64,000 nucleotides of DNA from JBGSBR01 sp041730495 (lineage in GTDB: Bacteria; Patescibacteriota; Microgenomatia; UBA1406; GWC2-37-13), in NCBI GenBank assembly GCA_041730495.1, contig JBGSBR010000002.1:30094-94093 (forward strand), written 5' to 3'. The position numbers and the translations under genes are program-made. Below, one piece after another: positions 48,391 to 57,209 of the stretch (position 1 is the stretch's first letter; every line of letters starts with the position of its first letter). The notes under the pieces were generated by a model. It ran no database searches. It saw only the letters and a list, made by a program, of their open reading frames with translations, and was not told the origin of the DNA.

Positions 48391-50457
48391 TTAATGCCAT
48401 TTTAATCCGTATTCCATAATCAGATAAGAAATTTGAGTTTGATCAACCCCGTATCTTGATGCTATATCACTTTGTGATAAAGCAGGTTTACGTCTTTTTT
48501 CTTCTATCCACTTTACAACTTCATCTTTAGGAGGTTTAAAAGTAAATTGAGGCCATTTGTAATGATACTTTTCCATAGCGTAAATGATTTTATCTCTTGT
48601 TTGTCCATATACTTTTTCAAGTGTAGATCTTAATAATCTTGGATTTAATTCTTTTTCCTGCATCCATGCATCCACCATATTTTTATTTGATGAGTCATAA
48701 TGTGGCCATACAAGACCATATTGTGACAGTGTTTGTATGATAATGGTAAGTGGCATATCGTATCTACGAGCGATATCTGCAATATCAATTTCCCTTGACT
48801 GAGCTTCAACTAGCCACTCATTAACCGTTTCTCTATCAAATATAGGATGCGGCCATTGCTTGTTGTGTAATGCCATACTCCAGTAAATATCTTTAACAGG
48901 TATCTTGTATTTAAGCGCGAAATTACGAGGGTAAAGTCGTTGAGTAATCTGCTGAAAGATATTATCAAGCCCTGCATATGAAAGAGTATTTAATTCAGCT
49001 TGAGAATCTACCATATACTCATTGTAGAGTTGGCTTATTGTTAGATTAGAAACTTTAATACCATAGTGCTTTTCAAGTAATAAAGCAATCGATGATGTCG
49101 CTACTCTTCCATACTCTGTACTTAATGGATTCCCCATTTCAATTAATGAACTAATAGCAGAAAATAAATTCCTATGCTTACGACTAACTATTTTTGGTAA
49201 AAATGTCTGTATATTTGAATAATATTCATACACTATATTGTCATTGCCTTTTTCTAAAGTATTGAGTAAATACATAATGATACTTCGATTTGTATCACCG
49301 CCTACATCTGATCCGATTAAATAGCGTCCATCTGCATTTGCAGTAGTCATTTTCATAAAGAGCTCAAATTCTCTCTTACTCATTCCTGCTAATGTAAAAC
49401 TACTTAAGGTACCGTTATCATATTGTTCCTTGTAATTGTAGAGTTGATAAACAAAACTTGATGAACGAAGTTGTTCTCCATGCACTGATATCCAGCGTTT
49501 CTTCCGCGCTGAAAGTTCTTGAGATAATATCATCATTTCTCTAACTGCTGCTTCAACTCTTTTATGGACCACTCCAACTTGATTTCCAGCGCTATGAAAC
49601 GAATGTAAAAGATCATAGCCATCATGTTGTATAAGATAATTTAATATATGTATCTCTCTATCAGTTAAAAATGAGCTCAATTGTAAATTACTTTCTTCAC
49701 CTAGTTGTATAAGAGTTCTTGCATACGGAGCAATTTTATAACCTGCTTCGTTGGTACTTGGTTTTATATACGGCATCTCCTGTTGCATCTGTTGATGTAA
49801 GTTTTGTAGCCCTTGTGGATTACCTCCGATCTGATTACTAAGATACTCATATTCTAAGGTTGCACCTTTGATTACATCATGTCTATTCAATCTATCAATA
49901 ACATAAGGATGAGCTGCTTTGATAAACCTTTGTACCTCAGGGTTAAATGATTGTATAAATTGTATTGCATGATTAAAATCATACGAAAGATTGGCATAAC
50001 CCACCAAATTATCAATATCATAATATCTTTCTTGTAAGCTTTCTTGACCCCGCTGCATATCAGCAACTTTCTGTCCATTTAGTAATGACTCCAGATAGTA
50101 TTGTTCTTGTCCTCCTAGATTCTCAAGTAATTGTTGCAAATAAAGTGAGTTAACATGTGATAATCGATCGCGAAGGTATAAATCAGCAATATCTGTTTCT
50201 TGCAGACCTAGTTCTAGTATGCGTTGCTGCACTCGCAAACTTAAAACAAATGGACGTTGTTGTATATCAATGCCTGCCGGTAATTCTCCAGAGTTATAGG
50301 TAAATAAATCACTACCCGTATCTAGAAGTTGTGGTTTATCCCAAAAAAAATGAGTCGCAAGGCGTGAGTTTTGTGTGTCATGGACATACTGCTGTAACAG
50401 ACCTTGTTCTTTTTTATTCACGACCCATAATATATCATGCGAGCTAAAATAGATCAA
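48391..50457 (-). CDS. Large protein with tandem C-terminal HTH repeats
   Basis: 688 aa from TTG 50457 with AAAGGA just upstream; GTG 50421 is an alternative. The first 500 residues are helical and unrecognised. The last 170 hold at least three, perhaps four, repeats of a W-P...W...IA-x-RY...I...L...YGL-x-W unit. Examples are VNEWLVEAQSREIDIADIAR with YDMPLTIIIQTLSQYGLVWP, and VVKWIEEKRRKPALSQSDIA with YGVDQTQISYLIMEYGLKWH. Each looks like a helix-turn-helix, so multivalent DNA binding is likely. It ends 2 nt from the uvrA stop. Confidence 0.68.
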   Translation of the reverse strand: MIYFSSHDILWVVNKKEQGLLQQYVHDTQNSRLATHFFWDKPQLLDTGSDLFTYNSGELPAGIDIQQRPFVLSLRVQQRILELGLQETDIADLYLRDRLSHVNSLYLQQLLENLGGQEQYYLESLLNGQKVADMQRGQESLQERYYDIDNLVGYANLSYDFNHAIQFIQSFNPEVQRFIKAAHPYVIDRLNRHDVIKGATLEYEYLSNQIGGNPQGLQNLHQQMQQEMPYIKPSTNEAGYKIAPYARTLIQLGEESNLQLSSFLTDREIHILNYLIQHDGYDLLHSFHSAGNQVGVVHKRVEAAVREMMILSQELSARKKRWISVHGEQLRSSSFVYQLYNYKEQYDNGTLSSFTLAGMSKREFELFMKMTTANADGRYLIGSDVGGDTNRSIIMYLLNTLEKGNDNIVYEYYSNIQTFLPKIVSRKHRNLFSAISSLIEMGNPLSTEYGRVATSSIALLLEKHYGIKVSNLTISQLYNEYMVDSQAELNTLSYAGLDNIFQQITQRLYPRNFALKYKIPVKDIYWSMALHNKQWPHPIFDRETVNEWLVEAQSREIDIADIARRYDMPLTIIIQTLSQYGLVWPHYDSSNKNMVDAWMQEKELNPRLLRSTLEKVYGQTRDKIIYAMEKYHYKWPQFTFKPPKDEVVKWIEEKRRKPALSQSDIASRYGVDQTQISYLIMEYGLKWH

Positions 50458-50534
50458 ATCCTTTCATTTACCTATAGTATTGACAAATGAGTTTCATATA
50501 GTATCATACTAATTGATACATATTGAATACTCAT

Positions 50535-53471
50535 ATGATTGTCGAACGAGTTATACCACACCTAACACGCGGAATTCTAGCTCAGCAGCAAGTGCCAGAG
50601 GTGGACTATACTGCTATGCAGGATCTCGATCATGTGTATAAATTCCTCGTCAATACTGACTCTTCTCCTACTTTTCTACCGACAATTATTCATAAAGACT
50701 TTATACCTTGTATACAACGTATCCGCAGTGAAGGAACTAATCTTGAACCTGAAGAAAAAATTGACTCATTTTTTAATCAAAATAAAAATTGGATTACAGT
50801 AGTATCCGGACGAGGTAGTCATGACAATAAAGTTGAAGCTTTCAAGCAAAGCTACAATGACCTTGTTATGAAAGAACCAATCACTTCTACAGCAGCAAAA
50901 GCAAGTACTTTAATTGCCGGTATAACATTTGGATCACAACTTGATGAAACTTTAAACAAATGGGAAGAACAAACACTTCAAGCAAAACAACTCGCTATTG
51001 TTCATCTGAAAGATCTGATATCTCTCCGACTTAGCGTACAAGCAACAGCACGACGTATGAGAGATATACAAATCAAAGAATCTCCTTCACAAAGGCAGCA
51101 GTTAATGCAAGATTTCAGACAAGGTACAGAAATCGCATTTGCTCAAACCCTTGGTTACTCAAACTTACTGTATCTCCTGGCAAAAGATTGGATAAAAACA
51201 TATAACCCACCAGTGAATGACGTTACCGCAACTGAGCTAACTGAACGCAAACGTCAGTACACCCAAGATATTGAAACAGTACTGAAATTTGGAACAAATA
51301 TTCATTTTGAGCAATCAATCGATAGATTCTATAACGATAAAAAAAGAGGTATAAACTGGAGACGCATTCTCGTAGCAGGAGTCGTTGCTGCAAGTGCCGG
51401 TATCGCTGCTTTTGGTCATCAAGCAGATACTCAAGCAATACCAACCGTAGAACCTCGTACTGGAGCCCTCACACCGCAACAACCTGGTGCACGTGCTCGT
51501 AGTGAAATATTAACGATGGTTGATGGATTATTTGTCGAACCTCAAATTGCCACAGCTGAACCTGTTATTGAATCTGCTCCTGAAGCTTTAGTACAAACTG
51601 AACCTGTGTTTATAGCAAGTGATAGTGAGATCGAACAAAGCCGACTCATAATGCAGCGTTATGGATCTGAACTTTATCCAAGTGTTGATGCTATGCCGGA
51701 AGAATTGCGAGAGTATTTTCTTTCCCGTGTAAATCAAATTGCAGCTTACTTCAACGTCAAACCAGGTCTGCTGATCGGCATCATGCAAGCCGAGAACAAT
51801 AATGCTGGTCTTCGTATCTATCAACCTGCTTTAAGCACCGCATCAGCTGCTGGTGTGGGGCAGTTTATACCTGAAACTTGGAATGGTTGGAACGGACCAA
51901 TCGATACTGCACATAGTCATAACATGAATACTATTATGACTCAAGGTGGCAATGGATTTGATTGGTTTATGCGAGATCAATGGCAAGCTTGTAAAGCAGG
52001 CGACAGTACAGCTTGTGCAATCTTGAACAACTCAAATGCAGATCCACAAATTTTCGAAAACTCAGTCGCTGCTATCGCAAGACACTTCGTATCGCAACAA
52101 GTAACCGTAGATATCGCTGAAACAGATCCACTCACATATTTTACTAGTGCTCGTGATGCAATCGCAATCTACAACAGCGGTAAGCCATATGAGATAGCGA
52201 TGGATTACGTACAATCAGCAGAAAATCATAATACAACTGGTGATTATGTGGCTTGGGTACTGACGCATGATGGCGCTTCTGCATCTATCGGCCAATCCGG
52301 TGAAGCTGCGGCAACCGCAGTCTCAGCAATTGGACAGAATGAGACGACAGTAGAAACTGTCGCTCCAGTGGAGCTCACACTTGCACAACAAGTTGATACA
52401 CAATTTATACAAGAGTTTGATAGCTTCTTCGCTACTCGTATACCGGATAATGAGCTTCAAGATTGGAAAGATGACTATGGTATGTTTTACGCAGATGTTG
52501 AAGCAGGCAAAATTACTCCAACACAAGCTGCAGAACAGATGATGTCTCAAGTTATCTCAGATTATCTCTATGCTGGTCAAACAGCAGTAGAAGCCGGACA
52601 GGAACCAGCTTGGCCACATATCTGGAACAACGAATCATATATAGTACAGATGAATGCAGCTCGTCAGCTAGGTCATGTCTTACCTTATTCAGAGTTAAAA
52701 TCTTTACTGGATGCTCATCAAAATAATGTAACCACTATTGCACAAGTACTAAATGCTCGACCTGATGCACAGTTTTTCTTGGGTGCACGCATCCAGTTTG
52801 ATCAACTGTTAGGTCGTAGTAGTAATGGTCAGGCAGTGCTAAACGCAGATGTTTGGAGCCAACTATCTGGTTTACTAGCTGGTCATACATCTCAGACACT
52901 CAGTGATCGTACCGTACAAATGCAGATCATGAATCAATTTTTTACACAAATTAAAAATAGTGCAGAATATCTATCTCAGCATCCAGCAGAAATCACTGAT
53001 GGTCGTTTCCAAGCTAATCCGTTGCTACCTATGGATAGCAGCATTAATCGTGGTTTCGGTGCCGAGATCAACTATCAAACTGGTGGAAAACATACTGGCA
53101 TCGATGTCGCAGCAGATCTACAACCCGATGGATCTGAACCCATACTATATGCAGTAAATGATGGTACCGTCACATATGTCGGACCTCTTTATTGTGATGT
53201 TGCTGGACTGTGTAGAGGAGATGATGCAATCGTGATTGATCACGGAAATAATGTGTACTCGATCTATAGTCATAACAGTGAACACAGTGTGAGTATTGGC
53301 CAAACAGTCACAGCTGGCCAACCAATCGGTCGCCAAGGCAATGAAGGTTACTCATTTGGATCACATTTACATTTTGAAGTACACACCGGAGCTCCTTACA
53401 GTGGAGATTGGACAGAGCCATTTGCATATGGTCAGTTTGAAGACCCACTTCAATGGTTACCAATTAACTAA
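50535..53471 (+). CDS. Transmembrane peptidoglycan hydrolase with SLT and M23 domains
   Basis: 978 aa from ATG 50535. Residues 1-270 form an unknown helical, cytoplasmic-type domain. One transmembrane helix lies at about 275-295 (ILVAGVVAASAGIAAFG). The outer part has a lytic transglycosylase domain with catalytic Glu near 419 (LLIGIMQAENNNAGL, then AAGVGQFIPETWNGW). A helical middle follows, then a C-terminal M23 LytM peptidase with H-T-G-I-D near 852, YSH, and HLHFEVH near 944. The H-x-x-x-D/H-x-H zinc set is intact. It could cut both glycan and peptide bonds. It is followed after 5 nt by the next gene. Confidence 0.9.
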   Translation: MIVERVIPHLTRGILAQQQVPEVDYTAMQDLDHVYKFLVNTDSSPTFLPTIIHKDFIPCIQRIRSEGTNLEPEEKIDSFFNQNKNWITVVSGRGSHDNKVEAFKQSYNDLVMKEPITSTAAKASTLIAGITFGSQLDETLNKWEEQTLQAKQLAIVHLKDLISLRLSVQATARRMRDIQIKESPSQRQQLMQDFRQGTEIAFAQTLGYSNLLYLLAKDWIKTYNPPVNDVTATELTERKRQYTQDIETVLKFGTNIHFEQSIDRFYNDKKRGINWRRILVAGVVAASAGIAAFGHQADTQAIPTVEPRTGALTPQQPGARARSEILTMVDGLFVEPQIATAEPVIESAPEALVQTEPVFIASDSEIEQSRLIMQRYGSELYPSVDAMPEELREYFLSRVNQIAAYFNVKPGLLIGIMQAENNNAGLRIYQPALSTASAAGVGQFIPETWNGWNGPIDTAHSHNMNTIMTQGGNGFDWFMRDQWQACKAGDSTACAILNNSNADPQIFENSVAAIARHFVSQQVTVDIAETDPLTYFTSARDAIAIYNSGKPYEIAMDYVQSAENHNTTGDYVAWVLTHDGASASIGQSGEAAATAVSAIGQNETTVETVAPVELTLAQQVDTQFIQEFDSFFATRIPDNELQDWKDDYGMFYADVEAGKITPTQAAEQMMSQVISDYLYAGQTAVEAGQEPAWPHIWNNESYIVQMNAARQLGHVLPYSELKSLLDAHQNNVTTIAQVLNARPDAQFFLGARIQFDQLLGRSSNGQAVLNADVWSQLSGLLAGHTSQTLSDRTVQMQIMNQFFTQIKNSAEYLSQHPAEITDGRFQANPLLPMDSSINRGFGAEINYQTGGKHTGIDVAADLQPDGSEPILYAVNDGTVTYVGPLYCDVAGLCRGDDAIVIDHGNNVYSIYSHNSEHSVSIGQTVTAGQPIGRQGNEGYSFGSHLHFEVHTGAPYSGDWTEPFAYGQFEDPLQWLPIN

Positions 53472-53476
53472 AATAT

Positions 53477-54919
53477 ATGACAATAACACCAGGATCACAA
53501 GAAGCAGCACCAAGAGGTGAAACAGGATACATGAGAGTAACTGATTTGGCTGTACCAAGGCTTTATCATGCTGAAATAGGTGATTTGTCAGGTGCTATTG
53601 TCCACGCCCTTGATCCATCTATTAAGCAAGGCAGCATCATCTCTCATCTGCGTCAGCTAGATGCAAAAGTCAAAAGTCAAACACTGGATCATGAAGAGCG
53701 TGATCAAAATTGCGAACCTCTACAATGGATAAATCTCATTCAAGATACTATAAATAATGCACCTGAAGAGTTACATTCTGCAATACCACATGTCAATAAC
53801 TTATTAGATGATATTAATACTATCCAACCACTGCCTACAGAACATGCATACGAAACAGCCATACGAAGAGTTAATGCTTGCCACCTGAGACAAGCATATC
53901 TTGAGTTCATGCTTGGTGAACTACGACAAAAGTATCATCAAACTTTTACACCTGGCTCACCTGATGATGAACACTCACTTGAAAACTTATCTAGTAGCTT
54001 AGCTACATTTGTTGATAATAATGTCACACAACTACTAAGTACATGGGATGTAGTATCAAGTCAACTCAAAAATGAGGCTCAAACTATTCATGCTGACTTT
54101 ACAAGTCAAGTCTCAGGAGCTGTTCATGATACTTTTGAAGTAAGACTTCTATATGCAGCCAGTGGAACTTATACAGATCTACATACTCGTTGGATAAATA
54201 GCATTAATAATGAGCTGGGTATTAGCGTGCTTACTGCTCCAGAAGATTTATGGTCGCAATACGAACGTTCTAAACCATCTCGTTTCCATATAGCAGAGTG
54301 GATGGAATCAAATAATATACCAACTACTGAGTTTTTCATGCGAAACTTACACTTTTTCAAAAATAAAACACCTGAGTTTATCTCATTTTTTAAATCAATG
54401 ACACAGTTAGAAATACAACAATGGATGTTAAACGTTTTTAATAATCGCAAAAAGCCATTTGAAATGGCAAAAGAGATAGATCTAATGGAAGTACTCCCCA
54501 TAGCTCATCGATCTTCACGCTTGAAGCCTTTATCTGACCTCCCAGATGAAATACGTCTACAACTTGCCAGAAACGGTATTCATCCACATCAATGGGCTCA
54601 ACTTCTCCGTATGGTATGTCAAGCTTTGAGACACAATGAATATGTACTTCCAAACTATGCTCAAAATCCTGAATATAAAGCATTAGCTCAGAGAATATTA
54701 GCAAATGCAGAAAGAAAGCAAGCTGCGATACAGAGTGAATATAATACTGGAGCAGGCACATCAGTAGAGAGAGCGTATAAAAAATCTAAAGCTGAAGGTG
54801 CTCTAGGAAAAGAAAAGCAGCAATTACTTCGTACAGCTCAAGGCGGTCTGAAACATTATACGCAGAGACAACAACTTCTTTCGCTAGTACAAGGCGAGTA
54901 TTTTCAACTTTTTCAATAA
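53477..54919 (+). CDS. Hypothetical helical protein downstream of the SLT/M23 hydrolase
   Basis: 480 aa, unrecognised, no signal or membrane segment. It is mostly helical with acidic N-terminal and basic, Gln/Ala-rich C-terminal halves (AQRILANAERKQAAIQSEY, SKAEGALGKEKQQLLRTAQ). It starts 5 nt after the hydrolase and is almost certainly co-transcribed, so it may be a cytoplasmic partner of the hydrolase N-domain. An intrinsic terminator follows. Confidence 0.68.
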   Translation: MTITPGSQEAAPRGETGYMRVTDLAVPRLYHAEIGDLSGAIVHALDPSIKQGSIISHLRQLDAKVKSQTLDHEERDQNCEPLQWINLIQDTINNAPEELHSAIPHVNNLLDDINTIQPLPTEHAYETAIRRVNACHLRQAYLEFMLGELRQKYHQTFTPGSPDDEHSLENLSSSLATFVDNNVTQLLSTWDVVSSQLKNEAQTIHADFTSQVSGAVHDTFEVRLLYAASGTYTDLHTRWINSINNELGISVLTAPEDLWSQYERSKPSRFHIAEWMESNNIPTTEFFMRNLHFFKNKTPEFISFFKSMTQLEIQQWMLNVFNNRKKPFEMAKEIDLMEVLPIAHRSSRLKPLSDLPDEIRLQLARNGIHPHQWAQLLRMVCQALRHNEYVLPNYAQNPEYKALAQRILANAERKQAAIQSEYNTGAGTSVERAYKKSKAEGALGKEKQQLLRTAQGGLKHYTQRQQLLSLVQGEYFQLFQ

Positions 54920-54926
54920 AAGTATG

Positions 54927-54966
54927 ATGAGACGCCCGGATGTCCGGTCCGAGCGTCTCATATTTT
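54927..54966 (+). terminator. Strong hairpin terminator, possibly bidirectional
   Basis: TGAGACGC and GCGTCTCA enclose CCGGATGTCCGG, followed by TATTTTT on the plus strand. It lies between two converging genes and can end both transcripts. Confidence 0.85.
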
Positions 54967-55439
54967 TAGGGTGCAGGCACTACAAAGCTGCCGTGCACCC
55001 ATCCAGTTACTCCATCGAGCTCTTTGGTACCGTAGTACCAGTTCACTCCATTGAGAACCTTGCAACCTGCAACTCCAAACCGCTCTGGTGGAACGAGGCC
55101 GCCGACGACGGTTTGTTCTGCGGTAGCGCCAGCTTCGGATCGGATATAAACTCCATCCGAATCGCTGGCGGTTACCATTAGCGGTTGATTTTCGCAAGCT
55201 TGCGGCGCTTGCGATGCCGTGCCAGCTGTCGGCGACGTAAAGTCGCTTACTTCTGGCGGATTTTCGGTCAAAACCGGCTCTTCAAAGGGCGATTGCCCCT
55301 CGACAGTCGGTTGTGGAGTCCCGGCAGACTCCTGTTCCGATGGTTTTTGTTGAGTTAGCGACCACCCATAGGCAATCGCGATAACCAACAGGATAGCGGC
55401 TATTATTCCCGCAACCAAACGAATTCGACCTTCAGGCAT
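54966..55439 (-). CDS. Anchored SH3b-domain protein
   Basis: 157 aa. The N-terminal helix (IRLVAGIIAAILLVIAIAYG) acts as signal or anchor. A Pro/Glu/Thr-rich linker of about 60 residues follows. The bacterial SH3 domain reads ASDSDGVYIRSEAGATAEQT, VVGGLVPPERFGVAG, and WYYGTKELDGVTGWVHGSFV. SH3b domains often bind cell-wall peptides. It has an AAAGGAAC SD, a leader of about 90 nt with hairpins and a TATAAT on the minus strand near 55530. In this it resembles the membrane arrays rather than the leaderless genes. Confidence 0.85.
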   Translation of the reverse strand: MPEGRIRLVAGIIAAILLVIAIAYGWSLTQQKPSEQESAGTPQPTVEGQSPFEEPVLTENPPEVSDFTSPTAGTASQAPQACENQPLMVTASDSDGVYIRSEAGATAEQTVVGGLVPPERFGVAGCKVLNGVNWYYGTKELDGVTGWVHGSFVVPAP

Positions 55440-55590
55440 TTTGAGTTCCTTTCTCTGTTGAATGCCAGCTATACAAAGCAGATTTGCTTAGCATAACAAG
55501 CCGTCATTTGTATGACACTATCATATTATAGCATATTTCTATAGGTTTTAAAGTGTGCTTGAGTTACCAATCAAGTATAATAGTAGACAC

Positions 55591-56901
55591 ATGAATCTCC
55601 GAGATATAGAGCTTGAAAAACTTGCAATTGATGGTCTAAACAAAGCACCCACCACAGCCGGTGTCTATATCTTTTTACATGGCAAAAAACCGACATACAT
55701 CGGCAAAGCCGTAAATCTAAAAGCTCGACTGCTCTCACATAAACAAAACGCCAAAACTGATCAAAAAGAAGCCGCTATATTCAGAGACTCAGATAGCGTC
55801 GAGTACATCGTCGCCGACTCAGAGTTCAAAGCACTGATCCTCGAAGCCAAGCTCATCCGTAAATACATGCCCAAGTACAATGTGCGTTGGCGCGACGACA
55901 AAAGCTATCTGTATATCAAAGTCACTACCAAAGACACATATCCTAAATTTTTCCTGACTCGTCGAGAAGAAGATAAAAAAGCTATATTTTACGGTCCGTT
56001 TTCTTCAGTGAAAGTAGCTACGAATATCTTGCGCGAGATCCGTAAAGTGTTCCCATTTTGTACTCAAAAAAAGATCACCAAACAAAAATGTTTCTATGCC
56101 AAGATCAAACAATGTAATCCTTGTCCCAATGACATCGAGAAAATCGAAGATCCAGCTTTGAAAAAAGAAAAACAAAAAGAGTATCGTCACAATATAAAGC
56201 AGGTAATGCGAGTCCTCGATGGCAAGGTCGAGCTGGTACTCAAAGGTCTGTATGACGAGCTACATACAGCAGCTGCAGAACAAAACTTCGAAGAAGCAAT
56301 CTTATTACGCAACCGTATTTATAGACTCGAAAATGTCACACTCAGACGTAAGTTTGATACTGAAGTACTACAAGAATACAATACTTCTGAACGTCAGCTC
56401 GAGTCTCTGAAAAAAGTACTTGAACCGTATTTTGAGTTCAAACAGCTTGCGCGCATTGAGTGCTATGACATGAGTACCACCGGTTTCAAAGACAGTACCG
56501 CTTCGATGGTCGTCTTCACGGAGGGCTTAAGTGATCGCAGTGAGTACAAGCGCTTCAAGATCCACGAAGACAAACAGCAATCAGATTTTGACATGTTTGA
56601 AAATGTCTTGACGCGACGATTTAAAAACAACTGGCAGCTTCCTGATCTACTCGTCGTCGACGGCGGTAAACCTCAGGTCAGACGTGCTCGCCAAGTGTTG
56701 GCACAAGCGGGGATTGATATACCACTTATTGGTATAGCCAAACGTCCTGATCGCTTCGTGATCGGAAATGATGACTTTACTATGCTCCGACCTCCGCTTC
56801 ATCATATGGGACTCAAGCTTGTCCAAGCGATCCGTGATGAATCGCATCGCTTTGCCAAGAAATATCATGTGCACCTACGTAATAAAAAAATGTTGATATA
56901 A
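55591..56901 (+). CDS. uvrC: Excinuclease ABC subunit C, short form
   Basis: 436 aa, where UvrC is usually about 600. The GIY-YIG nuclease (TTAGVYIFLHGKKPTYIGKA, then RLLSHKQNA) is intact. A Cys-rich segment (PFCTQKKITKQKCFYAKIKQCNPC), the UVR motif (ELHTAAAEQNFEEAILLRNR) and the RNase H-like nuclease (RIECYDMSTTG, VVDGGKPQ) follow. The protein stops at HRFAKKYHVHLRNKKML, exactly where the tandem helix-hairpin-helix domain normally begins. TATAAT at 55576-55581 lies 9 nt upstream of ATG. Confidence 0.93.
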   Translation: MNLRDIELEKLAIDGLNKAPTTAGVYIFLHGKKPTYIGKAVNLKARLLSHKQNAKTDQKEAAIFRDSDSVEYIVADSEFKALILEAKLIRKYMPKYNVRWRDDKSYLYIKVTTKDTYPKFFLTRREEDKKAIFYGPFSSVKVATNILREIRKVFPFCTQKKITKQKCFYAKIKQCNPCPNDIEKIEDPALKKEKQKEYRHNIKQVMRVLDGKVELVLKGLYDELHTAAAEQNFEEAILLRNRIYRLENVTLRRKFDTEVLQEYNTSERQLESLKKVLEPYFEFKQLARIECYDMSTTGFKDSTASMVVFTEGLSDRSEYKRFKIHEDKQQSDFDMFENVLTRRFKNNWQLPDLLVVDGGKPQVRRARQVLAQAGIDIPLIGIAKRPDRFVIGNDDFTMLRPPLHHMGLKLVQAIRDESHRFAKKYHVHLRNKKMLI

Positions 56902-56914
56902 TGGTTGTACAGTT

Positions 56915-57133
56915 ATGTCAAATATACTTTTAATCTTAAATATCATCGTTTCAGTGCTTTTGGTCGTCTTTATCTTGTTTCAAGGTAAAGGTGCAGGCTT
57001 AGGCAGTGCATGGGGTGGCGGAGGAGAGATGTACCAAACTCGCCGTGGCGTCGAAAAGATCATGATGAGACTTACTATATTTTTGATCATCTGCTTCCTC
57101 GTCATATCACTCGTCAATCTTTTTGTTCGCTAA
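56915..57133 (+). CDS. secG: Preprotein translocase subunit SecG
   Basis: 72 aa. Two helices (LLILNIIVSVLLVVFILFQG and MMRLTIFLIICFLVISLVNL) are joined by the typical loop KGAGLGSAWGGGGEMYQTRRG. It supports SecYEG function. It starts 14 nt after uvrC. Confidence 0.93.
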   Translation: MSNILLILNIIVSVLLVVFILFQGKGAGLGSAWGGGGEMYQTRRGVEKIMMRLTIFLIICFLVISLVNLFVR

Positions 57134-57152
57134 TCACATTCATTATTGAATG

Positions 57153-57209
57153 TCATTCCCGGCTAGATCGGGAATCTAGTACTGGATCCCCGCATTCGCG
57201 AGGATGACA
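57153..57209. repeat. Dispersed palindromic repeat, copy 4
   Basis: The arms are TTCCCGGCTAGATCGGGAA and ATCCCCGCATTCGCGAGGAT within GTCAT...ATGAC. As before dnaE, the closing ATGAC supplies an ATG (57204) in frame with the next gene. Confidence 0.85.

Noticed and set aside
54924..55181. Plus-strand frame opposite the SH3b gene
   Set aside because: It starts in the terminator hairpin and lies antisense to a gene with SD, signal anchor and recognisable SH3b motifs.
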